From: Macrotrachela quadricornifera | Lineage: Eukaryota > Rotifera > Eurotatoria > Philodinida > Philodinidae | NCBI GenBank assembly: GCA_022393335.1 | Contig: JAJEKB010020480.1 | Location: forward strand, 491,681 to 555,680 | Direction of reading: 5' to 3' | DNA: 64,000 nt | Shown: positions 1-11,965 of the stretch, piece after piece | Numbering within the stretch: the first letter of the stretch is position 1 | How the letters are laid out: every line of letters begins with the position of its first letter | Made by a program: the position numbers and the translations under genes | Notes under the pieces: model-generated | Database searches by the model: none | What the model was told of the DNA's origin: nothing | What the model saw: the letters and a program-made list of their open reading frames with translations, nothing else

Positions 1-190
1 TTTCTGGACAAATCATATTTATAATCGAGCCTACAACAAAAAAAAAACAATTTAGACTTCAATATTTTTAATATAGTAATACTGTATACATACGGCTATT
101 GGACCAATTTATATGACCATCTGTAGCCAATTCGTCGAATTTCTTATGAGCAAAACGACGTTTTTGATCCTTGGTTTGAAAATGCACCAT
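1..190 (-). CDS. Partial gene running off the left edge, unknown product
   Basis: A minus-strand ATG at 190 opens 32 codons (94..190) rich in Lys, Arg and His, beginning MVHFQTKDQKRRFAHKKFDE. A donor GTATGT follows directly. A T-rich intron (31..93) ends in TTGTAG, and the next exon (from 30 down past the window edge) continues in frame. Only about 42 residues are visible and I do not recognise the family. The basic start could be a small DNA-binding or transposon protein, but this is not shown. The model rests on one good donor/acceptor pair and frame continuity. Confidence 0.4.
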
Positions 191-1867
191 TACTAAATCA
201 AACAAATTATAACATCAAAAACCTTTTAATAATTTTATTGTACAATATAACGTACTCTACTAATATTTTATTTTCAAGTTTACATTTTGTTCATAGGAAG
301 AGTTCATAGAACAAATAAAAACTCAAAAATAATTCATCTCATTACTAGTTTATTGCTAGGAAATAATAAAATAATGTTTTTTTTTTCGCATGATATCCAT
401 TATATTCACTATGACCTTTGTTTTTTCTTAATATTTCAATAGAGAACAAATTTTTTGTGTAGTCTGAAAGATATTTTTACAAATCGAATAAATCATCTAG
501 TGAGATATTGACACAATTTTGAATGTATATAAGATGACCTTATAAAAGCCTTTCAGGTAACGAAAATATTTTTTTATTAAGATATTAAAGAAAAAAGTTA
601 ATGACAAATATAAAAGATGCTAGTTCGTAAACAAACCTCTTTATCTTTGTTTCTCTACAGTAAAGCAAGAATGACATGATTTCTTTCTTGATTTCGTTTT
701 AATCTATCAATCCTACTAGAAATAATAGATGAGTTAGGTTAGGTTAGGAGTTCTAATACTTAGTTCTAACTCATTTCAGTAGATTGAAGGAGTTATTTGA
801 ATAATCTCAACTCTTACTCATCCCTCTAAATTTGAAGACAAATTTTATTGAATGATTCTTAGATTAATCAGTGACATTGACTAATTTTTTGGACATATTG
901 TTTTTGTCATAATAGGTTTATATGATTTTTTTATTTATAGATAGATTTATATTCAATGAAGTCACTATTACAATATGACATTATACGAATGTGTAGAAAA
1001 TTTAGTCTGTTTTCTTATAGGTTAGTGCTCTACCTATAAAAGATATTAAAAAAAAAAATTTTATGTCAAAATAAATTTCTTGTAAGAAGGAAATTTTTTA
1101 GTATGTATAAATATAGATCATAATGATTTTTGTTGTTCAATCCTGAAAGTTTACAGAATTTATAAAATTCATGAATTAGGAAATAACGAAAACGATTCAT
1201 AATAGACGGAGAGTGATTTTTGTACAGTAAATAAAAATAATAATGATCAGTACATTGATTAATTGATAACTGTATAAAGTTATATTTTCGTTTGTTACTC
1301 TACGACATAAAAAGTACATGCTAGTAGCAATGATACAGATAAATCCTTGAACTCACCGAAATAATTTATCTAAAAAAGACCTCCTCTATTGAGACTCGAT
1401 TTCATAACTAGAATTTCTTATGTAATAAAGAGAGGAAAACGCTTTTCCAGCATTCGGGCAATTTCCCATTCAAATTGATATAAAACTTAAGAAGAATAAT
1501 CATTATTAGTATGAATCTTGATTTTAAGTGGCATGTGAGTATACTTCAGCATATTAAGATTGAATAGAAACTGAGTAGAATTTGAAATATAATGAGATGA
1601 CTTGAGCTTATAGACTCGGCCGTATTCGAAAAAAAGTCATATGTAATACAAAATATTAGAACAATATAAATATCAATTACATATTTCAATAGAGCACATC
1701 TAATTGCACTAGAAACTATCAAGGAACCAAAATTAAGAAATATTTCTATTTGCTTATAAGGGTTACAACAATAGTCAATATTCGATGCCATAAATATTAA
1801 AGAGTATTAAATGGATAGTACTTCTTACAATTCAAGAACAGGGTTATCTAATCTCATATATATTTTC
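191..1867. other. Intergenic stretch, no gene seen
   Basis: AT-rich sequence with short homopolymer runs and frequent stops in all frames. The only longer open frame, about 80 codons near 1550-1790 on the minus strand, has no recognisable motif. I see no RNA gene. Confidence 0.5.
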
Positions 1868-1989
1868 GGTGTCACCCACATTCGTCCCATTATTCGTCCC
1901 TCATGAATTTGTCCCAGATTTTTTTGTCCCGATTCGTCCCATATGATTAAAAACTTATTCCGAATTCGCCCCATTCTATATTGAGCCCT
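1868..1989 (+). repeat. Left terminal inverted repeat of the MULE
   Basis: About 120 bp that match the reverse complement of 4111-4230 with a modest number of mismatches. Iterated TTCGTCCC words are spaced about 12 to 25 bp apart. Confidence 0.9.
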
Positions 1990-2121
1990 AAATAGCTTGT
2001 TGAGTAAGATAATGTTATATTTTGCATACAATAGTAATTTATCTTATATTCATTATTATATGACAACATAAGAAGAAAAACAGAAGATAAGTAAAAGAGA
2101 GAGAAAAAAACACAATTAACA

Positions 2122-3635
2122 TTAAGATTTCATTTTTCTTATTGATTTTATTTTGACAGCTTTACCTGATCTAATAGCTAATTCAGTCGAGGTCAGCTGT
2201 CCACTATCATATAGATTCAATAAATCCAAAAGTTGCGCATCAATATTATCGTACAGTTTTTTTCTTTGTTTAACTTGCACCTGGCTTTCCTCAGCCTTGT
2301 GATGCTGGAACTCATGTTCATTCTTTAAACAACGAACAAATTCATAAATATGTGGATGACAAGGAAAAACGGTGGACATTCTATAATTGTATCCTTCAGC
2401 AGCATTGTTAGTACGAGGAAGTTTGTTTCGAATATTACTGTGAACATTCCAAAGTTCTATTGAGTATCGAGCAGATGCTTTGCAAACATAGTTTTCTACC
2501 ATATAATCATTAAATTCTTGTGCCGAGGGAGATTCAGATGTATAAATATCCATTATATCTGCCCATACGGATTCAACCAAAGATGACGGAATAAGTGCCA
2601 AGCCAACAGCAGCCGAAAACCATTCGACTGCTTTCTCTCTTTCTTCTCTCGAAAAACCACTCTTGTTCTTTTTGGATTGAGAAACAAGTTTACTTAGCTT
2701 AAGATCTTGTATCTTTCTCCAAAGGGCTTGTGAATAGTGGAAAAAGCAAGCAGAAATAGTGATGTGTGGAAATATTTCAATAGCAGCATTAATACTACCT
2801 AATTCAAAGTCACAGGTAAGAACTTCTGGAGAATATTTGACGTTCAGACGAGATAAACCAATCGATAAAAGACAATTAAAAATCTTTTGATAGGTTGGCT
2901 CCTTCCTATCTGATGTTAGACAATAAATACAGGGAATAACAAAGCCGTCGAAATAACTAAAAATTATATAAATTTGCGCAAATAGTAGTGGTCGTGTGGA
3001 AAATGTCCCGTCAACATGCCACCTTGAGCAATACGACAGAAAAGTAATACTCCATTGAGAACCGAACATCAAAAGCCTTTCGCCATTCCCATCTAAATAT
3101 CACACTTGTGGCATTTCAAAAAAAAGAAAAAGATCTTACAAAATTCATCTACTAATATAAATGGTTCTCCTTGCAAAGTTTCAGCCCATTCACTCGATAA
3201 AACTAAGTCATTCAAACATTTTGGCAAAGGTGGATAGTTTTGTTGGCGGTAATTGTACAGGACGGTATCGATTGAATTGAGCGGTGGAAAATAGTATCCA
3301 GTAGGAACGGCAGGGTTTCGTAAATGTGCAGCAACTACTTCCTCAGCATAAATCTTAGCAATTGACTTGGTCTCTTCTCGTGCTCTTTGTTTCATTATTT
3401 GAACAGTTTCTTCAACCATAAGCTGACTTGGTGCAATTGCTTCACAGGAATCAACATGTGCGCTTGGATTGCGGCGAACACTTGTTTTATCAAGCGACAA
3501 GGTAAGTGTGCTTGAACAAAATCTATTACGGCACCTCCATTCCACACAAGTTTTATTAACTCGTTTGACTGTGTATTGACGATCAAAATAAGTTAAAACT
3601 GGATGGCTTCGTTCACTATTTGTAAACTTTAACAT
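2122..3635 (-). CDS. FLYWCH zinc-finger MULE transposase (DDE type)
   Basis: Exon 1 is 3140..3635 and exon 2 is 2122..3092, separated by a 47 bp GTAAGA...TTTAG intron; spliced, they give 488 residues. The first 70 or so residues form a FLYWCH-type zinc finger (WRCRNRFC and a downstream His), which binds DNA. The rest is a MULE transposase domain. Candidate catalytic acids are D193 (HVDGTF), D260 (TCDFE) and E398 (NNAAEG), with C281/H284 in the family's CxxH motif (ACFFH). I chose the ATG at 3635 because it begins just before the FLYWCH domain. An in-frame ATG at 3743 would add 36 hydrophobic residues unlike the family. The gene lies inside the terminal repeats, so it should mobilise this element. 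No stop or frameshift is visible. Confidence 0.88.
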
Positions 3636-4110
3636 GATAAGACAAAAATGAGCAATCAAGATAAAACAAAATATTACAGTACAATTGATATTGATGGTGA
3701 AATATAGACATTTAATGGAGAGAAAACGCGAGTATTTATACAACGTAAGAATGGTGTCACTTCTATGATTATTCCCACTTGTGTAGTTAAACGTATTTGG
3801 AAAAAAAACTATTACGTTATAACCTTATTTTTCCAATTGGAAATGACACAGTTTAAATCGAATTTGACAAAGAAAGAGAAAATAAAGAAATATGACGAAG
3901 CAAGAACAGAAAGGAAAATACCATAAGTTATATATGACAGAAGGAAAAAAAGAAATGAACAAATATCTGCTATATTCATTAACACATTATATTATCTTTT
4001 ATATCATACATATCATGTGTTCGTTTATCTTTACTACATAAATATATTTTACTAGATTGTATTACTCTTTCTCATCTTTGATAGAATTTTTCTTAATTAA
4101 TAAGCTAATA

Positions 4111-4230
4111 AGGGTCCAATATAAGATGGGACGAATCCGGAGTGAATTTTATTGTTTGGGACGAATCGGGACAAAAAAATTTGGGACGAATTCATGAGGG
4201 ACGAATAATGGGACGAATGTGGGGTAGACC
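4111..4230 (-). repeat. Right terminal inverted repeat of the MULE
   Basis: Inverted partner of 1868-1989. It contains six or so GGGACGAAT-type words and ends with GGGGTAGACC against GGTGTCACCC at the left end. Confidence 0.9.
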
Positions 4231-5189
4231 ATAAAAATAACCAGTTAAATATAGAATACATTAGTCAATAATGAAACATAGCAACATCTATAATCAATAA
4301 AAATCTATTAAATTTTTTATTAAATCGAACTTATTTATCAGAATAATTAGTTTTTAAAGTAGAAAACGTTTTTTTCATATACAATGAATAATTGAAATGA
4401 AAATAATATATTAGAATTTCAATAAAGTTGCTGGTCGTAGAAAGGAAGTGTCGCTTTTCCCATGGGTTATATCCTACCCCCGCTCGATTTCTTTCCTATT
4501 AATTATTTTTTTATTGGGGCTGATGTGAGGATACAAGATCACGAAATTATTTGATGGACTTTTTTTACTGTTAGCAAAAAAACTGATATTTTAAAAGACA
4601 CTCCATGAAAAAACCAAAGATTGCTAGAACATGTGGGTCAACGGATTTCAGATCTGACCCCATAGGAACTTAGGCATTATTGACTAATATATGAATCCAA
4701 AATATTATGGTGTAAAGATCTACTTTAAGAGAGTTAAGGTATGTGGAATCATATCACCCCAAAAATGACCCTGAAAAATGAGCAAAATTGAACTTTTTTG
4801 TTTTCTGAATTTTTTTCCATATAAATTTTTCTCTAATCAAATTAAGTCATATACCAATAGATAAAGCTTGAGTTGCTCTACAAAACTGCCTATATGGCAT
4901 TTTCCAATTATCTCAAAATACATTATTTTTGGCAACTTCAAAAATCCATTAGTTCTCAGTAATTCGCCCAAACGACCTAATGAGAAATCGATTGCCAAAA
5001 ATATCGACACATCATCTTGTAGCCCATCCGATCCTGCATTCTCGTTTCCGCATTCCCGTTCCCACATTCCCGTGCCCCCAAACATTTCCAAATTCCTATC
5101 CTTATTTTCTTTATTGTCTGATAAAATGTGCTGTCAGAATATACTAGCCTCTAGTAATGTCATACTTTGAACATTGATTCATAGTATGC
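4231..5189. other. Intergenic, with a short degenerate C-rich tandem repeat
   Basis: No gene is supported. At about 5036-5085 a pyrimidine-rich tract repeats a CATTCCCGTTCC-like unit three to four times. The two overlapping open frames at 4837-5170 arise from this low-complexity tract and show no motif. Confidence 0.45.
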
Positions 5190-6570
5190 TAGACGGTATT
5201 CGAGTTTCACTCGACTACGAAATGCGGTGCGAAGAAAAAAATCCAGATTATCAAGAAATTAAAAATTTCTGTTAAACAAATAAAACTATCTATAAACAAC
5301 CCTGAAAATTGTGCTCGAATAACATATTGAAACTAGATAAGAAACGTTTGAAAAATCTAAAAATTTTAACTTTATATTCAAAATTTTGTTATTTTCATTT
5401 TCTTGATAGCAGCGTGACATGAAAATCTATAAAAAAACAAAATGAATAAACTACAATTGAAACTTAAAAATTGAGTTTAAAAATTGCAGATGTCAAAATC
5501 TAATGATATTTTTAATAATCTAATTAAATCTATTAAACATTTCTTTTTCATATGTTATAACCATTGACCTCTACAAATCCTAAAAACCAATCATCTGTTA
5601 ATTTAATTTCTTTGTCAATCCATTAATTATCGTTTGTAAGTCGCATTCGCCAAATCATTAGCTCAAATAAATTAAACGCTAAATTTTCATGCTGAATTCA
5701 TCTTTTAATTATCTCAAACTTCGAAAAAAAACAAAGTCCTTTAAAAATCGTCATTTTGCTACGGGCCCTTAGACAAAACGAAATTTTCTATTAAAAATCG
5801 GAAAAAGGATGGTCATGGTTCGATCTTCATACTTTAATCTCGCGTTTCAACGAATATTTTACCACTTTCCGTTCATGAGAACATCGCTCCGCAATATGAC
5901 AACTTTTGATGTGGACGTCGAAAAAGTAAGGAAAATCTAGATGGCATTCGAGCTTCACTCGACTGCGAAATGCGGTGTGAAGCACCAAATCTCGATTAAC
6001 GGAAAAACAAGAAATCCTAAAATCGCGGAAACGAATTTCGAAAACTAGACATTGTCGTATTCATCACTAAGAGAACTCTATCAATGCATATCAACATGTT
6101 TTAGAAGATCATTGTTATTTGATACTTTAATTATTTCTATAATTCATTATCTAACAACAGCTGTATTTACAGCTGCCATAAATAAAATCAGTTGTTCAAA
6201 AAGAGTGGCGCCTGACTTTTCATTATGTTTTCGTTTTAATTATCTCAAACTTCGAAAAAAAAACAAAGTCCTTTAAAAATCGTCATTTTGTGACGCTTCC
6301 TGTACCGAAACGAAAGTTTCTATTGAAAATCAGAAAACACATGGTCATAGTTCGATCCTAATATTTTAATTTTGCGTTTCAACGAATATTTTGCGACTTT
6401 CCGTTCACGAGATCATCCCTCCGCACAATGACAACTTTTGATGTGGACGTCGAGAAATAATGAAATAAAAAAAAAACTCGCGAAGGACTCCAGAAATGCT
6501 GTGCTTCGCACCGCATTAAAAAAAACTCGCGAAGGACTACAGAAATGAAGTGCTTCGCACCGTATTAATA
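5190..6570. repeat. Complex repeat: 230 bp direct repeats plus short inverted GC-rich boxes
   Basis: Two direct copies of about 230 bp lie at 5703-5935 and 6233-6462, 530 bp apart. Both contain TTATCTCAAACTTCGAAAAA and AACTTTTGATGTGGACGTCG. A short box with AATGCGGTGCGAAG occurs at 5190-5236 and 5939-5985. It recurs inverted in a roughly 52 bp tandem duplication at 6473-6566 (TGCTTCGCACCGCATT and TGCTTCGCACCGTATT). No coding capacity is visible. It is probably a composite of non-autonomous transposon copies. Confidence 0.7.
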
Positions 6571-6884
6571 AAATTGTCTTAAATATTTGTTTAATTATCA
6601 AATTAATAAATTTATTATCTTTACATAAAAAGACAAAATTTTTGAAAATTGATTTTCAAACATTTAATTAATTGATGCGCATAAAAAAAAATTATTTTAA
6701 AATATTTTAATCATTAAAATGTTATTTTATTTTAAGAAAAGTGATTGGAGTTTGTAGAGAACGTGAACTATTATTTACAATAATTTTTTGATTTAAGACA
6801 AATAGCGGTAGTGAGTAGAAAGTTAAACATAAAATAAAGAAAGAGTATGATGATTTTGTTTTGTTTTGTTTTGTTTTTTTACTG

Positions 6885-7402
6885 ATCTATGTATCTATAT
6901 ATATATAAAGAAGAAAGTTTTTCTGCCTGTCTGTCTGTTTTTAATGCATTTGGACATCACACGCGTTGGGAGTGCCAAACTTTTCATGGCATACTCTTCG
7001 GTTCCGAGGAAGATCGAGAGGGAATCAGGATGACTGGCGAGAGGGTTTCACTGGAATTTCACGCAGGTTATGATACATTACAATTTTTCCCAATCTTTCA
7101 AAAACTTCAGAGCATTTGCTACCATCGTTAGAATATCCACCTCTTGGTGTCACTTTTTTTGCACTGAATATTAGTATAAAGTATGGCAATACGCATGAGT
7201 TACGAGAAAGACTGCCACATCCCCACACTATTTGCTGAATTATCCGATTTAAAAATGAATGTAAGTGTATGTACGGCGGAATATATAATTATAATAGAGG
7301 GAAAGGTCTTAATCAAGCCTTCTATATATATTCTGTCGTTTTCTGACATGACATATTTCCAGTATGGAGTTTTCCCGAGCAATGCCGGGTACTACCGCTA
7401 GT
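6885..7402 (+). mobile_element. Non-autonomous Helitron-like (Helentron/HINE type) element
   Basis: The 5' end reads TCTATGTATCTATATATATA followed by AAGAAGAAAGTTTTTCTGCC and a TGTC repeat. The 3' end has a CCCG-loop-CGGG hairpin (TCCCGAGCAATGCCGGGTA) followed by ACTACCGCTAGT. This end structure, with a terminal CTAGT after a short hairpin, is the known signature of Helentron-type Helitrons in animals. There are no terminal inverted repeats, and no Rep/helicase is encoded in the 518 bp. The open frames inside (6889-7131, 7183-7401 and opposite-strand partners) have no domains. Confidence 0.7.
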
Positions 7403-8044
7403 TGAAATATAAAATAAAGAATTAAAGTTCAATATATCTAAACATAAAATATTAACAATGAAAATATGAAATAGTTTTTAAAAAATCGAAAAGAAAAAGA
7501 AAATACTCATTTTCTTTTGCTTTCAATTTAATATTGTAATAAAAAAAGATTTTTATATAATATTATTTCATCTAAAATAAATTATTTAAATAATTTATTA
7601 ATGTAACTTTTCTTTTCGCAATTGTTTATTTATTTTTTCAAAATAAAACCTTATATTTATGAATATTTTTTGTTGGATTAATAAATTAAACTTCATTTAT
7701 CATAAACAAATGAAAATGTTTATTTTTAGAGATATCAATAAAAAAAAGTAATCAATCGATGTTTCTTTTTGTTGCAAAATCATTCATGTACCTTTTAGCC
7801 TTATGATGACGCAGTATTCACTCTTTTTCATTTTCGCTTTTATATTTTTATAAAAAATACACTATAGATAATACTTAATTTTTCCTCTTTCTCTCTCTCT
7901 CTCTATATGTCTTATTATCATACTTGATTGCACGATTGCAGTGCATTAGGTAGACTCATTATATATATAATATCATACAAGGAAAAATAAACATGATTCA
8001 CGTATTTAAAGGGTATTCAGTATACAAATATGGAGATTTGAGAA
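7403..8044. other. Intergenic, AT-rich, no gene seen
   Basis: Contains a CT-rich run near 7882-7905 and no supported feature. It ends at the TATA box of the defensin-like gene. Confidence 0.5.
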
Positions 8045-8054
8045 TATATAAATA
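8045..8054 (+). promoter_or_regulatory. TATA box of the defensin-like gene
   Basis: TATATAAATA lies about 80 bp upstream of the ATG at 8134, a plausible core-promoter distance for a short 5' leader. Confidence 0.5.
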
Positions 8055-8133
8055 GAGAAAGTTTTCTAATCATTTTATACTAACCGATTTACAGCTATCT
8101 TTCATTACAATTTATATATTTATTTTATCGACA

Positions 8134-8636
8134 ATGTTTATTTCTGATAAACAATCACTATTATTATTATTATGTTTATTTGGATATGTTATACATTCAT
8201 CTTCTGCTTTTGTTGCACGTTTAAAACGTGATTATACAAGTAGATAGAGTATTTTATTTTCTAACCAATTTATTTTCATATTTATCTTCAAATAGAGCAA
8301 CAACTGGATGATTATTGTACAAACAATGCTGGCTCATATCCGAATATATGCGCGTCATTCTGTAAGAAAGCACGTGCAATTTCACTTGAATCTTTACCAT
8401 CTCCATTGAACCAGCTTGATCAATCGGAGCTGACCAACATACAAGGTGCATGTGATGGCTACTGTCATTCATCTGGGGAATGCTTTTGTGCACTTGCTAG
8501 TGAAAGATTAAACGATTTTCTTGGCGGAATTCAGATCGCAAATATTAATCCATCAGAAACAGCTTATATTTCAAATGTTGTCATAGGGGGTAAAAGAATC
8601 AATTTATCGGAACTTGTTTGCGCAAATCCTGAGTAA
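8134..8636 (+). CDS. Secreted defensin-like (CS-alpha-beta type) cysteine-rich peptide
   Basis: Exons 8134..8239 and 8296..8636 are joined across a 56 bp GTAGAT...AATAG intron and give 148 residues. The start is a signal peptide (about residues 1-25, with five Leu in a row), followed by a dibasic RLKR site at 29-32. The mature part has eight Cys. Six follow the order of invertebrate defensins: Cys, then C-x3-C (CASFC), then a GYC...GECFC stretch ending in C-x-C. That stretch also has the gamma-core form G-x-C...C. Two extra Cys (GAC before the core and LVC near the end) could form a fourth disulfide. The C-terminal extension of about 50 residues after C-x-C is longer than in typical defensins. 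Likely role: secreted antimicrobial or immune effector. The spacing between C-x3-C and the gamma core is also unusually long, so the fold is an inference. Confidence 0.65.
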
Positions 8637-9341
8637 ATTTTATTTAATATAAATATTTCTTTGTACATTAAAGAAAAACTTTTAATCAAACTTATTTTTA
8701 TTCTAATATAAGGAGTTTTTTTGTCAATTATTTTTATTAGTAATAAGCTTCTCTTTTCTTTTTATAATAAAACAACTATAATCTCTTCATTAAAAATTAC
8801 AAAAATAGTTTTTATATCATAAATAATTTTATAATGAAATTTACAAGATGTCTTGTGTATTAAAAAGATATATACGATATTTGTTTTTATATATGATTAT
8901 AAAATTTGTGTGTTTCATTTATATAAAAATGCAGTAAAACATGAAATAAAAACTTTTGTATAATTTTATTAATACTTACACAATTGAATCGAAATTGAAA
9001 ATTTGAATTAATATAGTATATATTAATCTATATTAAAGATCTTATTAATTAATAAAATATTAATTTAGGTTCAATATAAAGATATCCGAAGAATTTTGAA
9101 TCAATTATATATTTTCATTGCTAATTCACAATTAGATTGATGAATAGATTCTTGTATAAGAATAGAATCTATTGGAACTTATCGTTTAATCGAAAAACTA
9201 AAAGAAAAATTGTGAAGTCAGTATGAAAAAACCAAACAACAATAGTATCCTAGAGAGTAAAATGAAGAAAATGGAGAAGCATTACGAAGTTTTTTTAATG
9301 TAGATATTTACAATATTGCAGAGTACAAGTATATATATATA
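8637..9341. other. Intergenic, AT-rich, no gene seen
   Basis: Downstream region of the defensin-like gene. No open frame or RNA is recognisable. A TA-rich run precedes the repeat at 9342. Confidence 0.5.
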
Positions 9342-10234
9342 CAGGCTGTCCCAAAAGTCATGTCCACTTAAGAAAATTGAATATCTCCATTACGGCTCAA
9401 GCAAACGTGCTGATTTTTTTATCAGTGATAGAGGCATGCACCAAGTTTATATTTATAAAAACATGTCTAGGGAAATTCATTGTTAAGTGTGACTATTGAT
9501 CTCAACAAGAAAAATTTACTTTTTCACAGTTAGAAAAAAACGTCACTTTGCCGAAAAAATTGAATATCTCCGCTACGGCTCGAGCTAACAAGTTGATTCT
9601 TTTATCAATGATAAAGGCATCTTCAAGCTTTATATTCATAAAGACATGCCTAGAGAAATTCTTTGGTAAGTATATTTTTTTTCTATTCTATCTGCGAAGA
9701 GGTAAAATTAGTTTGTTGAGGTCATTGGTGGTACTTAATAACGACTCTCTCTAGTCTTGCTCGTATGGATATGAAGCTTGAACATGCCTCTATTATTGGC
9801 AAAAAAATCAGCTCGTTTGCTCGAGCCGCAGCGGAGATATTTAATTTTTTCTCGGCAGCGTGATTTTCGGGCTATATACAGGGTGGCCCAAAAACTAGTT
9901 TGCCAAAATAAAAACTGAATATCTCCATTACGGCTAGAGTAAACGAGCTAATTTTTCTACCGATAATAGAGGCATGTTCAGGCTTCGTATCCATAAGGAC
10001 ATGCCCAGAGAAATCCTCTGTTAAGTATACTGTTTTTTTTTCTAACTGTGAAAAAGTAAATTTTTCTTGTTGAGATCAATAGTCACACTTAACAATGAAT
10101 TTCCCTAGACATGTCTTTATGAATATAAACGTGGTGCATGCCTCTATCACTGATAAAAAAAATCAGCACGTTTGCTTGAACCGTAATGGAGGTATTCAGT
10201 TTTCTTAAGTGGACATGACTTTTGGGACACCCTG
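9342..10234. mobile_element. Mosaic foldback element with about 200 bp inverted arms and TA flanks
   Basis: The outer arms 9342-9541 and about 10033-10234 are inverted copies. They begin CAGGCTGTCCC and end GGGACACCCTG, each next to TA, as expected for TA target-site duplication by Tc1/mariner-like enzymes. Between them sit further diverged copies of the same unit in alternating orientation, at about 9548-9700 (+), 9720-9850 (-) and 9880-10030 (+). Each contains a GAATATCTCC..TACGGCT word. A CAGGGTGGCCC end at 9879 marks the boundary of an internal copy. No transposase is encoded, so it is non-autonomous. Confidence 0.7.
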
Positions 10235-10236
10235 TA

Positions 10237-11965
10237 CATCCTTGTTAGATTCATAAGATTCACAGAACCTAAATTGAAAATCATATTGACAGAAAGAAAC
10301 TAACTCTTTCATGGACGAGTATACAAATATGTGTCATTTTTTTTGTTTTCAATTGCAAAACAATGATAAATGACAGTCAATGAGTCTGATAGGAAGGACA
10401 ATTATACTGCAAAGATAAATTCAATCTATGGCTATTTGAGATCAAGTAACACTTTATTTGTTCCGTCAATAGGAAATTTTGAAGAAGATTATCATTAATT
10501 CTCACTTCCAAAACAAATTTAGCCATTCAAATTTCGACGGTGAAAGGGTTAAAAAACCGATCAAATTCAGATCATTCCTTTCAAAATCCACCCAATACTT
10601 AATTGAATTACTGATAACTATAACTTTGAGATTGAAGCAATTTATTTTCTTCAGAATGTTCTAGAAGCTCTCTCCTTCATGAAATTCTTCAGAACTGACA
10701 CTCTGCTCCTTCTTTAATTGATCCAGTTTTAAAATAGAAATTTTCAGAAATCATCTGCACATTTATCGATTTTTTTATATTTCTATTCATTGATGATATT
10801 AAATATTAGAGATCAAGCAATATACGAATAGAAGTGATGTTACATTTCAATATAACAACATTACATTCAACTAATTTATGTATTAAAAATTCATTCAAAG
10901 ATTATTTTATTCCTACAAAAGATAGAGAATTGCTATTTTATAAAAAAAAAAACTAGTAAAAATATCAATTTTGGAAACTTGTTTCGTTTAAGTGAAATAT
11001 TTTAAATTATTTACAAAACGTACAAGGAGAAGGCTATCAAAATTAAACAATATTGAATAGTGACACTCATTCTTTTCTTCAATGTATTTATAACGTTAAA
11101 TAATCGTAGTTATTTGTTCTTTAAATATACATCTTAAACTGAAACAATTCGTTTTTTAAATTGAATTTTATTATAGAATTTTTGTTTTATTTTTCTGACA
11201 GATTCTGTACTTGTAATCTGTACCGTGCAATAATACATGACAGAATGGGATAAATATTATTATCGACATGTCCATCTTTAAAACTATTGACTTTCAATAT
11301 TTTTTTTGTTCTATGAAATTAACATATATATCGATGTAACTTTTTAAGATATTTAGAAATTGATACATTGTAAATGGAGTAAATACAGAAAGAACTTCTT
11401 TTAAAAACACTTTTTTTTGTTATATGCACTGCATAGAATCAAATTCTCTAATATTCAATTGTAAACTCTGTATTATGTGATCATACAAATGAACCTTTAA
11501 ATTAATTAAAAGCCTTTAAACTAATATTTGCCAATGAGTAAGAATCCATAGAACTCAAGCAGCTCCAGAATAGTCTGTCCACATAGATTTACCTTCCGAA
11601 AGTATCATTTTGCTGAAATTTTGATTTAGAATTGTATTTATAAAAAAAATCTTATGCCTCTTAGAATCTCCTAATAGTTATAGTCAAAATAATTATTTTT
11701 TTCTCTTCCAGATATTAAATGTTCAAGAAACGATCATATATTTCATAGGACAAATTGAGTGATAAATTTTTCTTTAACATTCAATAATTCCAAAGGAAAG
11801 CAATTATTACCTAATTCAATTTTTTCTGTTATGTTAACAATAATTTTCTTAATCTTCTTTCATAAAAAATCCATCGACTCAAATGTTTGTAACGCTATTT
11901 GTCATTTATTTATTTATTGAAGCAAAAAAGCATATAAAATATATTAATATAAATAAATGGGTCAT
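10237..11965. other. Intergenic, no gene seen
   Basis: About 1.7 kb of AT-rich sequence. The 61-codon open frame at 10479-10664 has no motif and no splice context. AATAAATAAATAAA on the minus strand near 11902-11916 is a likely poly(A) signal for the gene at 11966-12247. Confidence 0.45.

Larger units (their letters stand above)
1868..4230 (-). mobile_element. Mutator-like (MULE) DNA transposon, apparently complete
   Basis: A 2.36 kb element is bounded by inverted repeats of about 120 bp (1868-1989 and 4111-4230). It carries one transposase gene on the minus strand. The terminal repeats contain many copies of the short word GGGACGAAT or its complement (ATTCGTCCC), a likely transposase-binding array. 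The transposase reads open after one 47 bp intron is removed, and the acidic triad and CxxH motif are present. This makes it a candidate autonomous, recently active copy. I could not find a clear 8-10 bp target duplication in the flanks (left ...TATATTTTC, right ATAAAAATAA...), so the exact ends could be a few bases off or the duplication eroded. Confidence 0.85.

Noticed and set aside
4837..5170. Two overlapping open frames on opposite strands
   Set aside because: Both arise from a C-rich low-complexity tract (CATTCCCG repeats) that lacks stops; no domain, start context or splice signals.
6889..7401. Four open frames of 60-80 codons
   Set aside because: They lie inside the non-autonomous Helitron-like element, overlap on both strands and contain no Rep or helicase motif.
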